A stretch of DNA of 10,956 nucleotides, from positions 1 to 10,956 of the forward strand of contig CAZPYY010000033.1 in assembly GCA_964590995.1 (NCBI GenBank), in the 5' to 3' direction. Both the position numbers and the translations under genes were made by a program. This document shows, piece by piece, positions 6,640-10,956 of the stretch. Under the pieces are notes generated by a model, which did no database searches, was not told the origin of the DNA, and was given only the letters and a program-made list of their open reading frames with translations. Positions within the stretch are counted from its first letter, which is position 1; each line of letters opens with the position of its first letter. This DNA comes from Susulua sp964590995 (GTDB lineage Bacteria; Omnitrophota; Gorgyraeia; Duberdicusellales; 4484-171).

Positions 6640-7305
6640 TTAAATCTTGCCGATAAGTGCTTTAATTAATTCTTTTTCTACATCAATTAAAGCAGCAGCA
6701 ATTACCTCATCGCCAGGCAATATTACTGTTGAACCATAGGGAATAATTATGTCTGGGCCTCTTAAAATAGAGACGAGAACGGAATTGTGTGGCAGGCTAA
6801 TATCTTTTAAGGCTTTATTGGCAACTGGTGAAGTTTGGGGAATATCGACTCTTACAATTGATAATCTCCCCTTCTTAATGCTTAAAAGACTCATTACATC
6901 AGTAAAAGAAGCTTCTTCCTCTACAACCCGAGCAATTATAGAGGTAGAATCTACTGGGTTGTCCACTTCCATATATTTATAAAGAGGTATATGTTTGGGA
7001 TCATTAACCCTAGCCACAGTCCTTTTTACCCCAAATAGCTCCTTTGCCAGATAGCAAACAATTGTATTGTCCTCGTCATTAGAGGTAGCGCTCACACAAA
7101 CATCAGCCTTCTCTATCTTGGCCTCTCGCAGAATCTCCGGATAGGTAGCATCTCCTTTGATGACTAGAATATCTTGTAGTTCTCCGGCTAGCTTATTACA
7201 GAGAGTCTCGCTCTTATCAATAAGACAAACCTGGTGTTTATCTTCTTTTAGTTTCTTACCTAAAATTAAGCCTAATCTACCTGCTCCGGCTATGACAATA
7301 TACAT
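6640..7305 (-). CDS. trkA: TrkA-type K+ uptake regulator, full RCK subunit (RCK_N + RCK_C)
   Basis: This 221-residue cytosolic gating protein for TrkH has an N-terminal Rossmann RCK_N domain (1 to ~125) with GAGRLG (7-12) and an acidic D30 after the second strand, which indicates NAD(H) binding. GDAT (51-54), SATSNDEDN (72-80) and ARVNDP (98-103) are typical of the family. An RCK_C (TrkA-C) ligand-binding domain fills about 137-221, including ILPGDEVIAAA. It has a single RCK repeat, whereas E. coli TrkA (458 residues) has two. It overlaps the preceding RCK_N-only gene by 16 bases, so the two are translationally coupled and probably form a mixed ring beneath TrkH. Confidence 0.93.
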   Translation of the reverse strand: MYIVIAGAGRLGLILGKKLKEDKHQVCLIDKSETLCNKLAGELQDILVIKGDATYPEILREAKIEKADVCVSATSNDEDNTIVCYLAKELFGVKRTVARVNDPKHIPLYKYMEVDNPVDSTSIIARVVEEEASFTDVMSLLSIKKGRLSIVRVDIPQTSPVANKALKDISLPHNSVLVSILRGPDIIIPYGSTVILPGDEVIAAALIDVEKELIKALIGKI

Positions 7306-7688
7306 TTCTTTAACACCTCGGCAATTAAATAGGTACGATTAACAATAGTTAAGCCTTCTTCCTTAAATATCTTCTTCTTCATGGCATCATTTACCTGCAA
7401 GATTACCTTCTTGACCCCGTATTTTCTCTTTACAACCTTACCGACAACTAAGTTAATATTATCATTGCCAGTAAGTAAATACACCGCATCAGCACCTTTT
7501 GCTTCGGCTTTCTCAAAAGTGTTTATGTCCAAAGCATCAGCCCAAATCTTCTTTCCGTTAAAATCATCGCCCAAAGAATCTAAACTCTTTAGGCTCTTAT
7601 CTACTACTACGACATTCTCCTCCCTAGATAGCTCAAGGGCTAAGTTTTTTCCGGTCTTGCCGCAGCCGATGATAATTATATATCTCAT
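7290..7688 (-). CDS. RCK_N-only TrkA subunit
   Basis: This 132-residue protein consists of one Rossmann RCK_N (TrkA-N) domain. GCGKTG occupies 8-13 and D30 closes the second strand, so a nucleotide-binding site is intact. LLTGNDNIN and QVNDAMKKKIF correspond to the family's later strands. There is no RCK_C domain; the protein ends just after the domain's last helix. It is not a frameshifted half of the next gene, because that gene starts with its own complete RCK_N domain. A similar two-subunit arrangement is known from Thermotoga maritima (TM1088A/TM1088B, which form a mixed octameric ring, as I recall). The leader contains GTAGGTAAGAG just before the ATG. A structured RNA element lies 79 bases upstream. 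Confidence 0.9.
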   Translation of the reverse strand: MRYIIIIGCGKTGKNLALELSREENVVVVDKSLKSLDSLGDDFNGKKIWADALDINTFEKAEAKGADAVYLLTGNDNINLVVGKVVKRKYGVKKVILQVNDAMKKKIFKEEGLTIVNRTYLIAEVLKKCILS

Positions 7689-7766
7689 CTCTTACCTACA
7701 ATAGTTCTTTTATCCTTTCATTGTCTCTTTTTCCATTTTCTAACTTTATTATCCGGCAATAGCAAT

Positions 7767-7837
7767 GATGGATACAATATGTCTGTTTAGGATTCGCCTA
7801 AACAGGTTCTCCGTCGTTAGCGGAGATTGTATACATC
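7767..7837 (-). other. Three-way-junction RNA element between rplT and the trkA genes
   Basis: Three bases after the rplT stop, the transcript can form a compact 71-nt three-way junction. The outer stem GAUGuAUACAAU pairs with AUUGUAUcCAUC (11 pairs, one U-C mismatch). Hairpin A is CUCCG-CUAACGA-CGGAG (7809-7825) and hairpin B is CUGUUUAGG-CGAAU-CCUAAACAG (7783-7805, nine perfect pairs). Joining segments are 0, 3 (AAC) and 4 (ACAU) nucleotides. No U tract follows, so it is not an ordinary intrinsic terminator. It could be a cis-regulatory RNA of the K+ genes, a processing site, or a copy of a dispersed palindromic repeat. The pairing is seen in the sequence; the function is unknown. Confidence 0.6.
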
Positions 7838-7839
7838 TT

Positions 7840-8184
7840 TTATTTCTTGACCGTTTCTACGATTTTCGCAAATACTTCTGGATGTTCAGCAGCGATCTTT
7901 GCCAACATATCTCGGGAAAGAACGATCTTCTTCTTAGTTAAAGCATTCATGAACTTACTATAAGAAAGATCCGCCCCCTCTAGGGCTGCATTAATACGAG
8001 TAATCCAAAGGGAACGAAATTCTCGTTTCTTTGTCCGTCTATGCCGATAAGCAAAAGCATATGCCCTTCTTAGGGTCTCAATGGCCCGGCGGTATTTCTT
8101 GGAACGCTCCCCCCAATACCCCTTAGCTGATTTTAGAACTTTTTTCTTCCTCTTACGGGAAGCTACAGAACTCTTTACCTTCAT
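7840..8184 (-). CDS. rplT: Ribosomal protein L20
   Basis: This is a large-subunit protein that binds 23S rRNA early in assembly. It has 114 residues, near the usual ~118. The basic N-terminal half (VLKSAKGYWGERSKKYR, about 16-32) and the signature FRSLWITRINAA (56-67) with LSYSKFMNAL (73-82) identify the family. GGAG sits 8 bases upstream of the ATG, and the gene begins 14 bases after rpmI. L20 represses the infC-rpmI-rplT operon through an RNA pseudoknot in some bacteria; I could not identify such a site here. Confidence 0.97.
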   Translation of the reverse strand: MKVKSSVASRKRKKKVLKSAKGYWGERSKKYRRAIETLRRAYAFAYRHRRTKKREFRSLWITRINAALEGADLSYSKFMNALTKKKIVLSRDMLAKIAAEHPEVFAKIVETVKK

Positions 8185-8198
8185 TTGAAGTCTCCTCT

Positions 8199-8399
8199 CT
8201 ATATAGAATAGGGCAGCGCTCTCTTCAATGCCCTCTTATCGCCTTCCGATACTTTAGCCTTAGGCCTTAGTTTTCTCTTTCTCTTCTTAGTCTTAGCGCT
8301 TAGCAGATGGCGTCGGCCGGCCTTAGACCTTAAGATCTTCTTTTTCTTGGTAATCTTTACTCTTTTAGCTACTGATTTCCTTGTTTTCAACTTCGGCAT
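8199..8399 (-). CDS. rpmI: Ribosomal protein L35
   Basis: This 66-residue, very basic large-subunit protein has the family start MPKLKTRKSVAKR and the core GRRHLLSAKTKKRKRKLR (28-45). It is complete and of usual length. Its Shine-Dalgarno (AGGGGGAAAGA) directly precedes the ATG. It sits 77 bases after infC, the largest gap within the infC-rpmI-rplT cluster. Confidence 0.97.
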   Translation of the reverse strand: MPKLKTRKSVAKRVKITKKKKILRSKAGRRHLLSAKTKKRKRKLRPKAKVSEGDKRALKRALPYSI

Positions 8400-8410
8400 T
8401 CTTTCCCCCT

Positions 8411-8449
8411 ATTCGCCAGCCGGCGGACTTTGTCTCTCTTCTTATTATA
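8411..8449 (-). promoter_or_regulatory. infC-rpmI spacer: possible internal -10 and a small hairpin
   Basis: On the minus strand TATAAT (8444-8449) lies in an AT-rich stretch, but the matching -35 region (CTTTTA at 17 bases) is poor. Just downstream a CGCC-GGCT-GGCG hairpin sits close to the rpmI ribosome-binding site. An internal promoter for rpmI-rplT is possible but unproven. Confidence 0.25.
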
Positions 8450-8476
8450 TGAGAAATTAAAAGATATAAAAGTTGT

Positions 8477-8980
8477 TTATTTCGGACTCAAAATCAAAAC
8501 CAAGGTCTTGCCCAACATATGGGGTTCCCGGTCTATTCTTCCAACTTTCTCGACATCCTTAAGAAGTTTATCAATTATTCTATTCCCAATCTCTTTATGG
8601 GTAATTTCTCTGCCCCTAAACCACATTCTCACTCTGACCTTATGTTTTTTCTCTAGGAATTCCTTTATGTGTTTAAGCTTGACTTCATAATCATGAATGC
8701 CTATGCGAGGCCTAATTCTTACCTCTTTAAGTTGAGCTTGTTTTTGATGCTTCATTACTTCCTTCTCTCTCTTCTCCTGCTCATACTTGTATTTAGAAAA
8801 ATCGATTATCCGGCAAACCGGGGGATCTGCTTGAGGAGCGACCTCTACTAAGTCTAGATCAAATTCATCGGCCTTCTTAAAGGCCCTCTCACGAGGGAAA
8901 ACGCCTAATTGTTCCCCTTCAGGACCAACTACCCGTAATGTTTTTGCGAAAATTCTCTCATTTACCCTCACGTATTTCAC
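8477..8980 (-). CDS. infC: Translation initiation factor IF-3
   Basis: This factor binds the 30S subunit, checks initiator tRNA and start codon, and keeps subunits apart. It has 167 residues with both domains: an N-domain beginning VRVNERI (4-10) and containing DLVEVAPQADPPVCRI, a lysine-rich helical linker, and a C-domain starting LKEVRIRPRIGIHDYEVK with the signature RVRMWFRGREI. The start chosen is GTG (8978-8980), which overlaps the thrS stop as GTGA; GGAGG lies 10 bases upstream, within the end of thrS. The rare AUU start known from E. coli infC is not used at this position. The overlap implies coupling to thrS translation. Confidence 0.97.
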   Translation of the reverse strand: MKYVRVNERIFAKTLRVVGPEGEQLGVFPRERAFKKADEFDLDLVEVAPQADPPVCRIIDFSKYKYEQEKREKEVMKHQKQAQLKEVRIRPRIGIHDYEVKLKHIKEFLEKKHKVRVRMWFRGREITHKEIGNRIIDKLLKDVEKVGRIDREPHMLGKTLVLILSPK

Positions 8981-10689
8981 TTAACGTCATCCTCCTTTTT
9001 TAAAATACCCGCTAACTCTTCTACCCCCATACTACCTAAATTCTTCATACCTCTTGCCCGCAGAGAAATCTTTCCTTCTTGCACCTCTTTTTCTCCAACA
9101 ATTACCATGTAAGGAATTTTCAAGAGCTCTTTCTCGCGAATCTTTCTTTGCAAGGTCTCATCGCGTAAATCTACCTCTACTCGAAACCCTTGTTTCTCTA
9201 AATCTCCTTTTATCTTAGAAGCATAATCTTTTGCATCGGCAGTTACATTTAAGACACTTACTTGAACCGGAGCAAGCCAAAGAGGGAATTTCCCAGCATA
9301 GTGCTCGATCAAAGTAGCAATAAAGCGCTCAAAGCTCCCCAAGATTACCCGGTGAATCATAACTGCCCGCTCACTCGCTCCGGAAGAAGCCCGATAAGTT
9401 ACATCGAACCGCTTAGGAATATTATAATCTAACTGTACAGTAGCACACTGCCACTCTCGCCCAATACCATCCCGCAGTTTAATGTCAATTTTCGGACCGT
9501 AAAATGCGCCGTCTCCGGCATTTACCCGATATTTAAAACCTTTCTTCTTTAAGACTTCTTCTAAGATACTTTCAGAGTTATCCCAATCTTCTACCTCACC
9601 AATAAACTTATCAGGCCTTGTGCTTAACTCAGCAGTAAAGTCAGTGAAACCAAACTTATGCATAGCTGCTTCCACAAACTCTAGGACTCCTTCTATTTCG
9701 CTATAGAGGTCTTCCTTCTTGCAGAAGATGTGAGCATCATCTTGGGTAAAGCCTCTTACCCTTAGCAACCCATGCAATACTCCGCTCTTCTCATAACGAT
9801 AAACCGTTCCCAACTCAAGCAGCCGCAAGGGTAAATCACGCCAGCTACGCAATTGGGACTTATAGATAAGAATATGCCCGGGACAATTCATCGGTTTTAG
9901 AACAAACTCCTGATTATCCTTTTGGGCTAAATATATATAGTCTTGATAATACTCTAAGTGGCCGCTTTTTTCCCATAACTTCTTATCCATAATATGGGGG
10001 GTCTCGACCATCTTATACCCTCTCTTTAAGTGTTCTCTTATCTCCCAATCTTCAATTATTCTCTTTAAGACTGCTCCTTTGGGCAGATAAAAAACTAAAC
10101 CGGCCCCAGCTAAGGTGTGATAAATATCAAAGAGCTCTAGCTCTTTGCCTAATTTGCGATGATCTCTCTTTTTTGCTTCTTCTAAATTCTTAAGATGTTT
10201 ATTCAACTCATCCTTGGTAGAAAAAGCAGTTCCATAAATACGCCGGAGCTGAGGATTGCCTTCCTCGCCCTTCCAATAAGCACCCGATACTGAGAGTAGT
10301 TTAAAGTGCTTTACCTTACCAGTTCTCTCAACATGAGGTCCTTTGCATAAATCTGTGAACTCTCCGTGTTTGTAGAGTGAAACCTCATTGGTGCCTAATT
10401 CTTTTATTAGCTCAACCTTATACTTCTCGCCTTGTTTTTTGAAGAAATCTATTGCCTTCTTAGCATCTTGCTCTTGGCAGTCGAAAGAGAGATTTGCTTT
10501 TACCTCTTCTCTCATTAGCTTTTCAATTTTAGGCAAATCTTCTTCACTTATCCCTCCAGGAATGTCGAAATCATAGTAAAAACCACTCTCAATTGCCGGA
10601 CCAATACCCAACTTAGCCTTAGGATAGAGTTTTTTTACCGCGCTAGCTAAGATATGGGAACAAGAGTGCCGTAAAGCATTTACATCCAT
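8977..10689 (-). CDS. thrS: Threonyl-tRNA synthetase, short form without TGS domain
   Basis: This enzyme charges tRNA-Thr. It has 570 residues against ~640 in E. coli. It starts directly at the editing (N2) domain: HSCSH (8-12) supplies the HxxxH motif and C115/H119 in CKGPHV complete the editing site, so Ser-tRNA proofreading looks intact. The class II catalytic core has the zinc ligands C269 (MNCPGH), H320 (DDAH) and H446 (MIHR), with motif 2 around 293-320. The anticodon-binding domain occupies ~470-565. About 65 N-terminal residues, the TGS domain, are missing. The ATG is well defined because an in-frame TAG lies 12 bases upstream and the tRNA gene ends only 29 bases before it, so there is no room for a longer protein. 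GAAG before the ATG may serve as ribosome-binding site. No T-box leader is present. Confidence 0.97.
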   Translation of the reverse strand: MDVNALRHSCSHILASAVKKLYPKAKLGIGPAIESGFYYDFDIPGGISEEDLPKIEKLMREEVKANLSFDCQEQDAKKAIDFFKKQGEKYKVELIKELGTNEVSLYKHGEFTDLCKGPHVERTGKVKHFKLLSVSGAYWKGEEGNPQLRRIYGTAFSTKDELNKHLKNLEEAKKRDHRKLGKELELFDIYHTLAGAGLVFYLPKGAVLKRIIEDWEIREHLKRGYKMVETPHIMDKKLWEKSGHLEYYQDYIYLAQKDNQEFVLKPMNCPGHILIYKSQLRSWRDLPLRLLELGTVYRYEKSGVLHGLLRVRGFTQDDAHIFCKKEDLYSEIEGVLEFVEAAMHKFGFTDFTAELSTRPDKFIGEVEDWDNSESILEEVLKKKGFKYRVNAGDGAFYGPKIDIKLRDGIGREWQCATVQLDYNIPKRFDVTYRASSGASERAVMIHRVILGSFERFIATLIEHYAGKFPLWLAPVQVSVLNVTADAKDYASKIKGDLEKQGFRVEVDLRDETLQRKIREKELLKIPYMVIVGEKEVQEGKISLRARGMKNLGSMGVEELAGILKKEDDVK

Positions 10690-10718
10690 GTTTTTCTTCT
10701 ATGTTTTAGCTTTATTTT

Positions 10719-10793
10719 TGGTGGGCGGTGTAGGATTTGAACCTACGACCCTCTCGGTGTAAACGAGATGCGCTTCCGCTGCGCCAACCGCCC
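10719..10793 (-). tRNA. tRNA-Val (anticodon UAC), CCA encoded
   Basis: The cloverleaf is complete in 75 nt. The acceptor stem is GGGCGGT/ACCGCCC with discriminator A and an encoded CCA. The D arm is GCGC/GCGC, and the anticodon stem TCTCG/CGAGA encloses TTTACAC, so the anticodon is UAC. The T arm is GTAGG-TTCGAAT-CCTAC. It lies 29 bases before thrS with no terminator between them, so the tRNA is probably cut from the thrS transcript. Confidence 0.96.
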
Positions 10794-10808
10794 AAAGTAT
10801 ATCGGTAA

Positions 10809-10836
10809 ATAATACCAAATTTTAAAGAAAAAGCAA
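10809..10836 (-). promoter_or_regulatory. Promoter for tRNA-Val and the thrS cluster
   Basis: On the minus strand TTGCTT (10831-10836) and TATTAT (10809-10814) are 16 bases apart, and TGG precedes the -10, giving an extended -10 form. Transcription would begin about 8 bases before the mature tRNA 5' end. Confidence 0.65.
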
Positions 10837-10850
10837 GCACCTTGACTTTA

Positions 10851-10956
10851 TTATATTTTAGGTAAAGCCATCATGCAAAAAGCCATAACAAATAGAGCAA
10901 CGGTCTCAATAATCCCTAAAACCATTATATATTGGCCAAATCCCTTGCCAGTCTCA
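10851..10956 (-). CDS. V-type ATP synthase subunit K, C-terminal fragment
   Basis: The window cuts this gene; only its last 34 codons and TAA stop (10851-10853) are present. They encode ETGKGFGQYIMVLGII followed by a hydrophobic helix with a single buried glutamate, in ETVALFVM. This matches the last transmembrane helix of the proteolipid (K/c) subunit of V/A-type rotary ATPases, where that glutamate binds the transported H+ or Na+. Too little is present to judge ion choice. The gene runs in the same direction as the thrS cluster, but a promoter and possibly a weak CAAG-GTG-CTTG hairpin with a T run separate them. Confidence 0.75.
   Translation of the reverse strand, partial: ETGKGFGQYIMVLGIIETVALFVMAFCMMALPKI

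Noticed and set aside
7290..7305. The overlap of the two trkA genes as a frameshift in a single gene
   Set aside because: Each ORF begins with its own complete GxGxxG Rossmann domain, and a natural two-subunit arrangement is known, so this is not one broken gene.
7706..7750. Promoter for trkA (TTGTAT, 18 bases, GATAAT) starting in the outer stem of the junction
   Set aside because: Both hexamers are poor and the spacing is long; transcription from the upstream operon explains expression as well.
7770..7805. Intrinsic terminator after rplT
   Set aside because: The nine-pair hairpin at 7783-7805 is strong but is followed by ACAUAUUGU rather than a U tract.
7767..7837. Hammerhead or other self-cleaving ribozyme at the three-way junction
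   Set aside because: The shape fits loosely, but the conserved CUGAUGA and GAAA core of a hammerhead is absent.
7767..7837. Firm assignment as a c-di-AMP riboswitch
   Set aside because: Only short motif fragments are shared, in a different order, and the element is too small for the known ydaO architecture.
8401..8476. L20-binding autoregulatory leader in the infC-rpmI spacer
   Set aside because: Only a four-pair hairpin near the rpmI ribosome-binding site is seen, with no pseudoknot or rRNA-mimicking motif that I can recognise.
10690..10718. T-box or other tRNA-sensing leader for thrS or pheS
   Set aside because: The thrS leader is only 29 bases after a tRNA, and pheS starts inside the upstream gene, so no specifier or antiterminator structure can fit.
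10831..10850. Terminator after the ATPase subunit K gene
   Set aside because: The CAAG-GTG-CTTG stem has only four pairs before a T run and overlaps the proposed -35 of the next promoter, so it is too weak to list as a feature.

Overview
The window reads as one leftward (minus-strand) block from an AT-rich bacterium. It carries bacterial translation genes (thrS, infC, rpmI, rplT, pheS, pheT), a 6S RNA and sigma-70-like promoters. It also has a V/A-type rotary ATPase subunit, a PAC2-family protein, a two-gene TrkA, and domain-trimmed ThrS and PheT. GC-rich palindromic cassettes sit in frame inside pheS and pheT. This mix suggests an uncultured candidate-phylum lineage, perhaps Omnitrophota-like, but that placement is an inference and only weakly supported.

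Layout in the direction of transcription (right to left). The C-terminal 34 codons of a V-type ATP synthase subunit K end at 10851. A promoter (10809-10836) then drives tRNA-Val(UAC) (10719-10793), followed closely by thrS, infC, rpmI and rplT. Three bases after the rplT stop lies a clean three-way-junction RNA element (7767-7837). Next is a potassium-uptake module: a lone RCK_N subunit, a full RCK_N+RCK_C subunit, an unlisted 28-residue membrane peptide (6536-6622), TrkH, and an exported, membrane-anchored OB-fold protein. That last gene overlaps pheS, which is followed by pheT and a hairpin terminator (1259-1290). I see no clear terminator between 10800 and 1290, so the whole run could be one transcript of about 9.5 kb, possibly with weaker internal promoters.

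The interval 984-1311 holds an independent transcription unit: a near-consensus promoter (1192-1220) and a 6S RNA (about 1021-1185) that ends in its own closing stem and U tract. A PAC2-family gene follows it.

The notable points are: the K+ uptake genes inserted into the usual thrS-infC-rpmI-rplT-pheS-pheT order, with a structured RNA and a microprotein; loss of accessory RNA-binding domains from two neighbouring synthetases (TGS from ThrS, the B2 OB domain from PheT); and palindromic elements that expand the proteins encoded by essential genes.
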